Positions 45,900 through 56,238 of a stretch of DNA of 64,000 nt are shown piece by piece. The translations under genes were made by a program, and so were the position numbers. Position 1 is the first letter of the stretch, and every line of letters starts with the position of its first letter. The notes under the pieces are model-generated. The model worked only from the letters and a program-made list of their open reading frames with translations, had not been told where the DNA came from and did not search any database. Source of the stretch: Ascaphus truei (taxonomy: Eukaryota; Chordata; Amphibia; Anura; Ascaphidae). The stretch is taken from the NCBI GenBank assembly GCA_036426205.1, contig CM071568.1, forward strand, positions 53,121,146 to 53,185,145. Direction: 5' to 3'.

Positions 45900-47470
45900 A
45901 TTTATCTCTCAAGAAAGATGCCAGATCGCACTCTATACTCAGGCCCTCAGGGCTCACGGGCCAATGTTTTTAGAGTATAGATCCAGTAACTTTGACGTCT
46001 GGACAACTTATTCAGTCTATTTCCCCCTCTACAATTGGGCTTGGACAGTCTATCCCCTTACAAAGGAGTCCTTTAGGGTTTTGACTATGTTTGATTTTGA
46101 AGTGATTAGACACACTGTGGGTTGTCAGGCCTCTCTTAATATTATAGACATGTGCTGCCAGCCTTCTTTTCAAGGTTCTATCCGTCCTCCCAAAATATTG
46201 CAAGCCACTTGGGCATTCTAATAAGTAAACTATGAATCTACTTTTGCAATTCATGAATGTTTCTATTTTAAATTCTTTGTTATTTACATTTGATCTACAT
46301 TTGTTGAATTTTTCACTGTAACTACAGCCAATGCAGTTGGAACAGGTAAAAAACCCTACAAGATCTTTAAGCCACATTCTCTCTTTCTCCCTCATTACAG
46401 CTAGGGCAGCTTGGTGTCAAGGATAATGTAAGGTTTCTAGGCTATTTATATATTATTTGTGTCTTCTGAGGCAGAAATTCATTTAACTTAGTCTCTCTAC
46501 TGTATAGAATTCCCCAAGGTTTGTTAATAATTTGTCTAACCTTTAGGGCCATGTCGTTATATTGAGTGACAAGTAGGATGAACTCAGAAGTTATCTTCAG
46601 GGTGATCACCTTCCTCTTCAACCTAAAGAGTTCATCCCTCTCATTGCTACTGGCTATATTCATAGCCTTCTCTATATCTCTTTTAGGATAGTTCCTCTCT
46701 AAGAATTTTGTGTTTGAGATCTAAGACTTGTTCATCAAACACATTTTTCTGAGAACAATTATTCCGTAGTCATAAGAACTGATCCTGAGGGATATTTTTT
46801 ATTCATCTAGAATTATGATGAATCGAGGCTAATAGGTACGTATTGGCATCTACTAGTTTGTAGAATGTCTTAGTCTTGATCTTGCCATTTTCAATAACCA
46901 CTATCAGATCCAAAAAGTCCATCCTGATGTTATTACTTTTAAATGTAAAATTTTAATTCACAGAGTTAAATTAACATATATTTTCAATCTCTCGAGATCT
47001 TCAGAGCTGCCACCCCACACAAACAGCACGTCATCAATGTAACACTTCCATAGCACCAGGTTTACACCAAATGGGTTGCCAGACCATACGTATGTGGTCC
47101 TGCTCACATATACCCATAAATATGTTGGCATAACTTGGTGCGAACCTTGCGCCCATGGCCGAACTGCATATATGAAGGTAGTATTGGACATCAAAACAGA
47201 AATAGTTGTTCATTAAGATAAACCTGATTCCTTCTAAGATTACATTCTTTAGAGCTCCTCAATACTGACATCTTCTTCTAGGATCCTTTTAATTGCCCTA
47301 ATTCCCAATATGTATTTTAGAGATGAAATAGAAAATTGGAATGCGTGGTTGAGCCACGTCCCAAAATTCCAATTCCTCTTTTTTGATCACTCTGTTCTTA
47401 TATCCCTTCAGTAATACATTTTTCAATTCATTTTTAAAATTTTCTGTAGGGTTACAATGTTAATTATATT
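45900..47470 (-). mobile_element. Penelope-like retroelement, decayed RT plus GIY-YIG
   Basis: On the minus strand an RT fragment with CYIDDVLFVW (near 47064-47093) lies upstream of a C-terminal domain. That domain (46012-46395) has FTCSNCIGC, a Cys pair typical of the linker, then FIVYLLECPSGLQYFGRT and LKRRLAAHVYNI. The latter is the GIY-YIG endonuclease signature as it appears in Penelope-like elements, with the second motif in the form 'QYFGRT'. Order (RT then GIY-YIG) and spacing fit a PLE. Several stops and frameshifts separate the fragments, so the element is dead. Confidence 0.78.
46012..46395 (-). pseudogene. GIY-YIG endonuclease domain of the PLE
   Basis: This 127-residue frame covers the Cys-containing linker and the GIY-YIG core: VYLL (first motif), QYFGRT (second) and the Arg and His of LKRRLAAH (helix 1). 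The remaining part, with HSVSNHFKIKH, matches the usual 'H-S-V-S-x-H-F' block of PLEs. The ATG is arbitrary, as upstream frames are broken. In PLEs this domain nicks target DNA for reverse transcription. Confidence 0.75.
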
Positions 47471-47724
47471 ACATTACTGTATATATTTTTTCTTCATTTG
47501 TGGGAAACTTTTTTGGCATTTATTTACATTTTATAATCTCTGAACATTGCACCAAGGATAACTATTTTTCTGTGTACTATATGACTTTCAAGTTTTGAGA
47601 AGAACTTGGCAAGTTCTCTGGGCTGCCATTTCTCATATAGAGACGGATTTCACTCTTTATTTTAGTTATTATCCACATAATTTTATATTTCTCTTTGCAC
47701 TATAGTAAACTATTAGATTTAATA

Positions 47725-48110
47725 TTAGTCACTTCTTAAATCATGGTTGCCAACCACAAGTGTAAGTAGAGTGCTTATTGTATGTTTAAATGTATATGTA
47801 ACGTTGCTGACTGCAGAATAGGATACGGACCCACAGATGTAAAGAGGAGCAGAAGAGTGTAAAGCTTTAAAAGTGAGGAGGAGAATTGAGTGTGTGATAC
47901 GGGATTTAATCGGAAGCCAGGAAAGGGATTTCAGTAGGGGAGACGCTGATACAGATTTAATAAAGAGCAGAGTGATTCTGGCAGCCGCGTTAAGGATAGA
48001 TTGAAGGGGAGACAGGTGGGAGGCAGGAAGGTCAGACAGCACTTCCTGTGAGGGCAGGGATTGCCAGGAGGCAAGATGACCATGGTAGCTTCAGAGAAGG
48101 TGATATCACT
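47725..48110 (-). mobile_element. L2-like LINE fragment, RT C-terminal region
   Basis: The minus-strand frame has LQSILNAAARI, SASPLLKSLSWLPIKSRI and LLTFKALHSSAPLY, typical of the C-terminal end of L2-type ORF2. The homologous stretch of the 28141-32661 LINE (from 32040) reads 'atatatcctaaatgctgctgccagaatc'. It is antisense to the host gene. Confidence 0.75.
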
Positions 48111-48139
48111 TCCTGTAAGCATTCATCCTGAATGTTCGG

Positions 48140-48345
48140 ACAGATCCCTTATAGTATCCACCCCTTCAGGGTTGAACTCTGGGATGACCAGGTCCTGGTT
48201 TTTCTGGCACATGATGGTGGAACGCCTTGACTAGGGCTGGAGCATGAAGATCTTGACACTACACCCAGCTCCTTTCCTCAGGACCATACCCCTTCTAGTC
48301 CACCAGATACTGAATGGATCCCCTGGAGATATTAGGACACATACA
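48140..48345 (-). pseudogene. Chromovirus integrase C-terminus/chromodomain remnant
   Basis: Reading the minus strand from 48345 gives QYLVD-KGYGPEERSW (the position of the expected Trp is a stop), then, after a gap, DLHAPALVKAFHHH and PEKPGPGHPRV. These are the chromodomain 'YLVDWKGYG..E.SW' block and the 'HAP.LV.AFH...P.KPGP' tail of vertebrate Ty3/gypsy chromovirus pol. Only this tail survives, directly beside the L2 fragment. Confidence 0.6.
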
Positions 48346-48534
48346 GTAGGACCTAGGTTACACAGTATGAGAGGATGGCTATGGTGATGTCCAATGACTT
48401 TTCACAGTTATCTGTTGCAAGTCATTGGTGCTGCCTAGATCATTGAACTACATTGAAGTAAAAGCTTTTCTTCCTTCCCATGGAGTTTTCTATAAAGCAA
48501 CAGTCAGGCAGAATGTACAAATAATTAGTGGAGA

Positions 48535-48906
48535 TACCCTTGTGGAGTGAGGCACCCTTGTGGAGTGAGGCACCCTTGTAGAGTGAGGCACCCTTGTAGA
48601 GTGAGGCACCCTTGTAGAGTGAGGCTCCCTTGTAGAGTGAGGTGCCCTTGTAGAGTGAGGCGCCATTTTGGAGTGAGGCACCATTTTGGAGTGAGGCACA
48701 ATTTTGGAGTGAGGCGCCCTTGTGGAGTGAGGCGCCCTTGTGGAGTGAGGCGCCCTTGTGGAGTGAGACGCCCTTGAGGAGTGAGACGACCTTGAGGAGT
48801 GAGACGACCTTGAGGAGTGAGACGCCCTTGAGGAGTGAGACGCCCTTGAGGAGTGAGACGCCCTTGAGGAGTGAGACGCCCTTGAGGAGTGAGGCTCCCT
48901 TGTGGA
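48535..48906. repeat. 18-bp minisatellite, main array
   Basis: About twenty tandem units of the form TGGAGTGAGGCACCCTTG, with variants (GAGACGCCCTTGAGGAG, CGCCATTTTGGAG). The period is a multiple of three, so all frames stay open, giving spurious Ser/His/Arg-rich ORFs. The array resumes at 50422 after the inserted element. Confidence 0.9.
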
Positions 48907-50421
48907 CATGGGCGTCCGCAGAAATTTTTTAAGGGGGGGGGCATAATTTTAACGGCCAGTGCCCGGCGTAAAAGTGGTGGTGAGTGCACTGTGGCAAGCA
49001 AGCCCGACCAGCATAAGGGGGGTTCTCCCCCCCCCCCCGAGAAAATTTTGAAAAAAAAGAAAAAATATCTTTTAGCGCGCAACTTTTACTTAACTGTTTT
49101 CTTATTGTGATACAAAATAAAACATTACAATGCAACCTGTTTATTTTTATATTTTCAACAAAAGACATGTGTCTGCCTGCCTGGGTGGGTGAGTGGGTGA
49201 ATGACAGTAGAATGACAGTGGGTGAGTGGGTGAATAACAGTGGGTGGTTGAATGACGGTGGGTTGGTGGGATAATGACGGTAGGTTGGTGGATGAATGAT
49301 GGTGGGTGGGTGGGTGAATGACAGTGAGTGAGTGGGTGGATGGGTGAATGACAGTGGGTGAATGACAGTGGGTGGGTGAATGTTGAATGTGGGTGGGTGA
49401 ATGATGGTGGGTGGGTGAATGACGGTAGGAAAGAGTGACTGGGTGACAGTGACTGGGAGGGTGGGTGACAGTGACTGGGTGGGTGGAAGACAATGACTGG
49501 GTGGGTGGGAGACAATGACTGGGTGGGTGGGAGACAGTTACTGGGTGGGTGGGAGACAGTGGGTGGGTGGGAGACAGTGACTGGGTGACTGAGTGAGTGA
49601 CAGTGACTGGGTGGGACAGTGACTTGACAGTGACTGGGTGGGTGACAGTGACTTGGTGAGTGACAGTCAGTGACTGAGTGGGTGACAGTGACAGTGGGTG
49701 ACAGTGGGTAACGGTGACAGTGGGTGACAGTGACAGTGGGTGACGGTGACAGTGTGTGATGTTGACAGTGACAGTGGGTGACAGTGACTGGGTGGGGTGA
49801 CTTACCTTAACCGGGTGGGTGCAGCTTGTTGCCGGACGCTTCCCCCTCCTGCCCCCGATATCCTCTTCTGCCCCCGATATCCCCGCGGCAGCTGCCAGGG
49901 AAGGGAGGTGGGCTTGGGGAGGGGGCGCGGGGGGAGGGCTCGGGGGGGAGGGCACGGGAGGTGGGCCGGGGGGCGCGTGGGAGGTGGGTGCGTGGGAAGC
50001 TGGCCAAGGGGGGGAAGCGGGCCGCAAGAGGAGCTGGTACTTCCCCCTCCGTCCCACGTTGTGAGCGGGCCGTAGAGGAGCTGGTACTTCCCCCTCCATC
50101 CCACGTTGGGAGCGGGAGGGGGAGCAGGCCGCAGAAGAGCTTGGCTTGTACTTCCCCCTCTGTCCCACTTTGAGAGCGGGGGGAAGCGGGCCCTGCTTGC
50201 CCAGCGCATGCGCGCCGGGACAGCGGGGAATCAGCGCCATTTTTTTAAACTTGTTTTAAATTTATTTATTTAATTAACTGGTGCCCGGCCGCGTGGGGGC
50301 CCGGCCTGACCCACGGGGCCCGGGACGCAGTACAATTTGTCCCCCATGTGCCCTCCCTGTTGGCGGCCCTGGATCCAGGGGGTCAAGCGCCCCCCCTTGC
50401 CCCCTCCTGCAGACGCCCATG
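48907..50421. mobile_element. 1515-bp non-autonomous DNA transposon, 8-bp TSD CTTGTGGA
   Basis: It starts CATGGGCGTCCGCAG and ends CTGCAGACGCCCATG, a 15-bp terminal inverted repeat with one mismatch. CTTGTGGA is duplicated on both sides (48899-48906, 50422-50429). Eight-bp duplication points to the hAT or P superfamily. It has no transposase. Inside are poly-G and poly-C runs, a long GTGACAGTGACTGGGTGGGTG array and a GC-rich segment (49840-50220), so most ORFs here are repeat artefacts. It sits inside the 18-bp minisatellite. Confidence 0.8.
49170..49800. repeat. Internal minisatellite of the 1.5-kb transposon
   Basis: Tandem GGGTGGGTGAATGACAGT units shade into GTGACAGTGACTGGGTGG units. On the minus strand this yields a long spurious frame of Thr/His/Pro/Ser repeats (VTVTHPPSHCH-type). 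Confidence 0.85.
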
Positions 50422-50515
50422 CTTGTGGATTGAGGCTCCCTTGGAAAGTGAGGCACCCTTGTGGAGTGAGGCACCCTTGAGGATTGAGACATCCTTGTGG
50501 AGTAAGTTGAGATAT
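50422..50515. repeat. 18-bp minisatellite, remainder after the insertion
   Basis: Units such as GTGGAGTGAGGCACCCTTG continue the 48535 array beyond the transposon's right target duplication. Confidence 0.85.
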
Positions 50516-50659
50516 CTGTCCATGACATTAGCATGCACTTATAGAAAGTTTAGTGTACAGAAATAATTAGACACTGATACAAGTTTTGTTATTTCGGCTG
50601 TGTACCAAAATAAATTCAAGTTACAGTTAAATAATGAATATGGGCTTAAAGTGCAGTCT

Positions 50660-50871
50660 AAAGAAGAAGAAGCAGGCACATGGTCTTACTCAAAAGGAGG
50701 TTTAATATACCATAAAGTCCAACGTTTCGGCAGTCTAATACTGCCTTTCTCAAGGTGAAGCCTTTGTACTGGAACATTTGGGACTACAGGAGCTCCCCAG
50801 GACCAGCGCACCGGCAGCTAAGTACCCCACCTCTATTACCCTTGATATTGAGTGCGTTTCTCATCCTCTGT
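50660..50871 (-). mobile_element. 212-bp retroposon with 15-bp TSD and hammerhead-like motif
   Basis: CTTAAAGTGCAGTCT is duplicated on both sides (50645-50659, 50872-50886), an exact 15-bp target duplication within the Tc1 element. On the minus strand 50717-50757 reads CCTTGAGAAAG, GCAGT-ATTAG-ACTGC, CGAAACGTTGG, the recurring hammerhead-like arrangement. It resembles the insert at 29035-29616 in structure. Confidence 0.65.
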
Positions 50872-51133
50872 CTTAAAGTGCAGTCTGACAGCTTTAATTT
50901 GAGTGTATTCACATCCAAATTGGAGAAAGCGTTTAGGAATTACATCTCTTTAATATGTAGCTCCCTCTTTTTCTAGGGACCAAAAGTAATTGGACAATGA
51001 CTCAAAAGCTGTTTCATGGACAGGTGTGGGCTATTCCTTAATTATTTCATCATCAATTAAGCAAGTAAAAGATCTGGAGTTGATTCCAGTTGTGGCATTC
51101 ACATTTGGAAGCAGTTGCTGTGAAGCCACAACA

Positions 51134-52168
51134 TGCGGTCAAAGGAGCTCTCAATGCAAGTGAAACAGGGCATCCAGAGGCTGCAAAAAAGAAAGAAAAT
51201 CCATCAGAGAGATAGCAGGAACATTAGGAGTGGCCAATTCAACAGTTTGGTACATTCTGAGAAAAAAAGAACGCACTGATGCACTGCAACACAAAAAGGC
51301 CTGGTCGTCCACGGAAGACAACAGTGGTGGATGATCGTAGGATACTTTCCAGGGTAAATAAAAACCCCTTCACAACATCCAGCCACGTGAAGAACACTCT
51401 CCAGGAGGTAGGCATATCATTATCCAATTCTACCTTAAAGAGAAGACATCACGAGAGCAAATACAGAGGGTTCACCACAAGGTGCAAACCATTCATATGC
51501 CTCAAAAATAGAAAGGCCAGATTAGACTTTGGCAAACAATATCTAAAAAGCCAGCCCAGTTCTGGAACAGCATTCTTTGGATAGATGAAACCAAGATCAG
51601 ACTGTACCAGAATGATGGGAAGAAAAAAGTATGGAGAAGACTAGGAACGGCTCATGATCCGAAGCATACCACATCATCTGTAAAACACGGTGGAGGCAGT
51701 GTGATGGCATGGGCATGCATGGCTTACAATGGCACTTGGTCACTAGTGTTTATTGATGATGTGACAGAAGACAGAAGCAGCCGGATGAATTCTGAAGTGT
51801 ATAGGGATATATTGTCTGCTCAGATTCAGCCAAATTCAGCGAAGTTGATTGGACGGCGCTTCACTTTACAGATGGACAATGACCCAAAACATACTGCGAA
51901 AGCAACCCAGGAGTTTTTTAAGGCAAAGAAGTGGAATATTATGCAATGGCCGAGTCAATCACCTGATCTCAACCTGATCGAGCATGCATTTCACTTGCTG
52001 AAGACAAAACTTAAGGCAGAAAGACCCACGAACAAACAACAACTGAAGACAGCTGCAGTAAAGGCCTGGCAAAGCATCACAAAGGAGGAAACCCAGCGTT
52101 TGGAGATGTCCATGTGTTCCAGACTTCAAGCAGTCATTGCCTGCAAAGGATTCTCGACAAAGTATTAA
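51134..52168 (+). pseudogene. Tc1 transposase pseudogene
   Basis: From an ATG at 51134 (MRSKELSMQ) the frame breaks in several places. The second segment (51279-51584) carries RPGRPRKTTVVDDR, the GRPR AT-hook-like region and second helix-turn-helix of Tc1 transposases. ILWIDETKIR, with the first catalytic Asp, follows near 51570. The third segment (51701-52168) has QMDNDPKHTAK, with the second catalytic Asp, and SPDLNLIEH with the final acidic residue (Glu in the DD34E pattern). All catalytic blocks remain recognisable, but frameshifts prevent a full protein. The normal length is about 340 residues. Confidence 0.85.
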
Positions 52169-52439
52169 AAATGAACATTTTATTTATGATTGTGTTAATT
52201 TATCCAATTACATTTGAGTCCCTGAAATAAGGGGACTGTGAATGAAAATGGTTGCAAGTCCTAAACGTTTCATACAATATTTTTGTTCAACCCCTTGAAT
52301 TAAAGCGAAAGTCTGCACTTCTATTGTATCTCTGTTGTTTCATTTCAAATCCATTGTGGTGGCGTACAGAGCCAAAATTATGAAAATTGTGTAAGTGTCC
52401 AATTATTTCTGGACCTAACTGTATATGATTTTTTTTTTT

Positions 52440-52670
52440 TAGCATGTTGTTGTATAGAGCTGCTAGTTTTACGTAGCGCTTTAAAGAGACATTTTGCAGG
52501 CATGGGTCCCTGCCCCATGTAGATTACAATCTATTTTTTGGTGCCTGAGGCACAGGGATATAAAGTGACTTGCCCAAGGTCACAAGGAGCTGACACCAGG
52601 AATTGAACCAGTTTCCCCTCCTTCAAACTCAGTGCCAGTCAGCCTTTACTCACTGAGCCACTCCTTATAC
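52440..52670. mobile_element. CR1/L3-like LINE 3' fragment
   Basis: The text 'aaagtgacttgcccaaggtcacaaggagctgacaccaggaattgaacc' with 'cactgagccactcctt' is a characteristic vertebrate LINE 3' region (LINE-3/CR1 or L2 core type). The fragment is short and non-coding. Confidence 0.55.
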
Positions 52671-52970
52671 CATTATCCCCTTATACTTCCCCCCAGACTC
52701 ATCACCCCCTTATACTCTCCTCCCAGGTTCATTACCCCTCTATACTTCCCCTCCCAGTCCCATAACCCCCCCTTCTGCCTCCCTTGGTCCATTACCCCCT
52801 TATACTCTCCCCACAGACCTATTACCTCCTTATACTCCCTCCCCTTCAGGCCTGCATCATACCCATAGCTGCTTATACCCCTTCCCATCTCTCCGCAATG
52901 CCTATACTTGCTTTTCCCTCCCACTCAGGCCCATACCTTCTCCACCCCACCCCCCCTTCCTCCCCCCAAT
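52665..52970. repeat. Pyrimidine-rich minisatellite, about 30-bp unit
   Basis: Variants of 'cattacccccttatactctcc...cag' recur about seven times, then decay into C-rich sequence. The ORFs on both strands (52632-52924) are by-products. Confidence 0.7.
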
Positions 52971-55462
52971 CAATGTGCAGAGGGGGGGTTGTTTCTCCTA
53001 TTTGCCCTGGTCCCAATGATTTCTGTTGGCCACTGCTACTGCTATGTGTGAACCTGCACCCCCCACTCATTCAATGACCCAGGATAATTTCTATATATAT
53101 ATAAATTGATAGATTTCCCCCAGCAAAATAACTCATTTGTTAATATTCACAATACATGCCTTACAGCCATGTAGAAAATATGGTATGTATGTCATATAAA
53201 CACTACATTCTATAGAAAAACAGTACTACTGTACATATAGATAAACTAAGATACGTGAGATGAAATGGTGACACAGGCTTGACATACTGTAACCTCTGTT
53301 AGAAGAATGATCTATCCTGTGTGCATTTGGCGTAGAATTTCTTAACTCTAACATTACACGTGACTGCATTTCACAATACATATTTAGTCACATTTGCAAA
53401 GCAGTGCTTGGCCATAAGATTGAAGTGTCTTATGCCTTTCCATGCTTAGTAAATATAACCCAATATGGGTGGTAAGTTGTCTTATGATGCTATAAGGTGT
53501 CTAATCAATTGGCATAAATTAGAAAATGCACAGCTTTTCTCCATTACTGGATTTCAGAACAGTATTGTATTATGACTTGTGATGATAACCCAAGGGGGTT
53601 GGGTTATAAATTCAATACATATTAGTCCAAAGTTCCAACTATTTGCTATGTGGGAAGGAGATGTTCTGTCATTATAGCTATTACAATGAATGTTCCTTAC
53701 GTAACTTTTTTAAACAGAGTTGATGTTAAATGTATTTTTGCAAACTACTGTAGATTTTACTAGAGCCTTTGGTGTTTTAGGAAAACCATTAGCACATGCA
53801 GATCCCTGGTGTATAACAAAAACCTTGTTTTAATGCATCAATATTTTGGTCCCCTTGGGATCTTTATCAAGATACATTGAAAATGTATAAATGTATAAAG
53901 GATAAAGGAATCGTCACTAATTATTTCTCTTTTTTTTTTTTACACTCAAGTATCTATTTGTTTTACAACAATTTGCTTTATTGAAGAGTTGTTTCACAGG
54001 CTCGCAGTATACCTGTTGTCATTCTGTTAGTTATTTACAGAATGCAGGAAATAAATAATTACTTATTTATTACTGGTATGGGAAAAATGTAAGAGAATGA
54101 CAAACTGTTTCAATTTCGTATTGTGTTGATACAAAAACAACTCACTCGGTTAACTGAACAGATTGTCCTTGAAGTATTTCAGTGCCGGGCTGGCAGGATT
54201 TAATTGGCTTGATCTAATTTTCCTATGATCAGATAAGATTATAATTGATTAAAATTGTTCATGAGAGCATTTAAATAATGCCATCTATCAAAATATCAAA
54301 ATTAATCATTTAAGATGCCTAGATTTTTATGAGCTCGGAACCATTAATTGAACCAACATGGACGTTTTTAATTGACGTTGAATAACTTTTGTGGCACACT
54401 GGTAATTCGTATTCAATACTACTATGGTAACCAACAATACAGTACTCCCATCAGCTTATCACTGTCTCCACTAAGGTAATTTACTAACTTTGTGAGTTAA
54501 GCTTATATTGGCTTCTGGGGGGTTTGCTCCTTTAAAGATTTACTCTCCTGCATTCCCCAGCTCCCAACCTCCTTCTTATCAATTTTCCTTTCTTACTCCT
54601 TTGTCTTCCCATACAAATGTTTAATACATTGTTCTGTACTACATGTTCTTACTCTGCCTTCCATTTTCTTCTCTGTATCTCAGCAGTTGGCAACATCCAT
54701 TTGGTACGACCCACAAGGAAAGAGAGTCTAAAGATGGAGTAACTGATCCCTACTCCTCCCGCCAATACATGCTTACAAGTGGCTACTTTTACACTTTGTG
54801 TTTTTAAACCTCTCCTCTATTTCCATGTGGGAACCGGGACAAGATATTAGACATCCTGAGTTTACGCTCCTCTTATTTGCCTGAGTTATATATATCTACG
54901 TATATGTAGCTTCCAGCCGACCGGGGTCTGCACGATTCTGGGTTCAGGTTTGCTTCACAACACTAATTTTGCTACCTGCGACTAGGTGCACCGCACATCA
55001 GCAGTAACAGCATCCCAATATGTCCCGAGTGTCGGCCAAGTATACAGGACTGTGGCTAATACATTTAGCAGTACTTTGACTATAATAGAAGTAGTTATGA
55101 CACTTAGCCATGTCTCTCTCCTATTTAATGTATCAGGACACTATTAATGTGGACATAACCACTAATTGGATTGCCAGAAATTGCTGCCTCTGCTAAACGC
55201 AGCTGATCAAGGGCTTACCGGGCACATTTTACTATAGAATTGAGCAAGTATGAATCCTAAGGTTTGAATCCTTTGACAGGTGTTATTTGTGATAGCTACT
55301 ATTAATAGTGATTGGCAATATAATTTGCCTTATAGCTGCATTAGCAGCCACAATTCTCACAGCCTGTGGTTTCCCAGATATGTATATCTTTGTACTACCT
55401 AGGATTTAAACCACAGTATAATTGTTCTGGCCTCTGTAGGTTTTTCCCTGTTCTGTGACTGC
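52971..55462. other. Intron, one hammerhead-like motif at 53835-53875
   Basis: The only structured element seen is on the minus strand at 53835-53875: a 5-bp stem I (GTATC/GATGC), TTGATAA, a TCCC/GGGA stem and a degenerate AAAA box, matching the layout at 9297-9340. The rest is AT-rich, without supported features. Confidence 0.35.
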
Positions 55463-55892
55463 TGTCACGCTCCAGTGTTTCATGTTGTTACAATGTAACT
55501 GCCTTGTTGGCTTCTCTGCCTGTTGCCTAGCAACTCTTCCACTGTCTGATTGGTATGATCCAGGACCCCTGGCTCTTGGTTTCTCCCTGCTCTATTTCCT
55601 GCATGTCAGGTCATATCCCCTTCCTTTTTCAACCAGCAGCCATTATGAGCAGTTACCTCACTTGTCTCCTCTGGTAAAGTGAATGTAATTTACCTATCCC
55701 TATACCTAGTGTCATCCCATTTGCCATTCTAGCCCCCTTCCCTCTCCTTGTTCACATCTCACAGTATTTCCCTCAGTACATTTTCCCTTTGTATTTCTAT
55801 GTTGTGCCTAATAAACACCAGCAAATAAGAAGCTTCCCCTTGCTTGGTATATGGGATTGAGTTAAGCTGCCTGGCTATACTCACTTGTCACA
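55463..55892 (+). mobile_element. Solo-LTR-like element of 430 bp
   Basis: It starts TGTCACGCTCC and ends TTGTCACA, so both ends share TGTCAC/GTCACA. It carries AATAAACACC (55810-55819) upstream of the end, as in an R/U5 junction. Flanking bases do not give an exact duplication. The 75-residue ORF inside has no domain. Confidence 0.45.
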
Positions 55893-56238
55893 GTGAGCTT
55901 TAGACAGAACAATAATATACCAGAGATCTGGATCTTGATACTTATAGGTACATAGCTATAAGAAAAACAGTCTGTCCGCTACCCCCATCGAACACAGCTT
56001 ACAATCTATTAGCATAAGAATGCATATCAACCACGGAGCAGTATTAGAATAGCTCTATGTGCGACTGATACTCAACGGACAATTCAATTTTAACCTATTG
56101 AAGCGTCATATGTGATATCGGTTGTCAGTTACTTGAATAAACCTTGACATACACGGTATATATATTTTTTAATAACTTGTTACTATTAATACTATTAAAA
56201 TTTATTTTAATCAATAATACTGTTAAAATTCTCATTTA
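55893..56238. other. Intron with no recognised feature
   Basis: AT-rich sequence up to the TA target site of the second Tc1 element. Confidence 0.35.

Larger units (their letters stand above)
50558..52421 (+). mobile_element. Tc1-type transposon, TA TSD, internally interrupted
   Basis: TA flanks both ends (50556-50557, 52422-52423). The right end CAGTTAGGTCCAGAAATAAT, read inward, corresponds to the left end CAGAAATAATTAGACACTGA after loss of about 10 bp from the left terminus. A transposase pseudogene lies inside, and a 212-bp insertion sits at 50660-50871. It is inactive. Confidence 0.85.

Noticed and set aside
48490..49110. Several long overlapping ORFs on both strands rich in Ser, His, Arg or Glu
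   Set aside because: They are read through the 18-bp minisatellite, whose period is a multiple of three, so open frames are expected by chance.
49147..50240. A 361-codon minus-strand ORF rich in Thr/His/Pro/Ser
   Set aside because: It follows the internal tandem array of the 1.5-kb transposon and has no domain-like part outside it.
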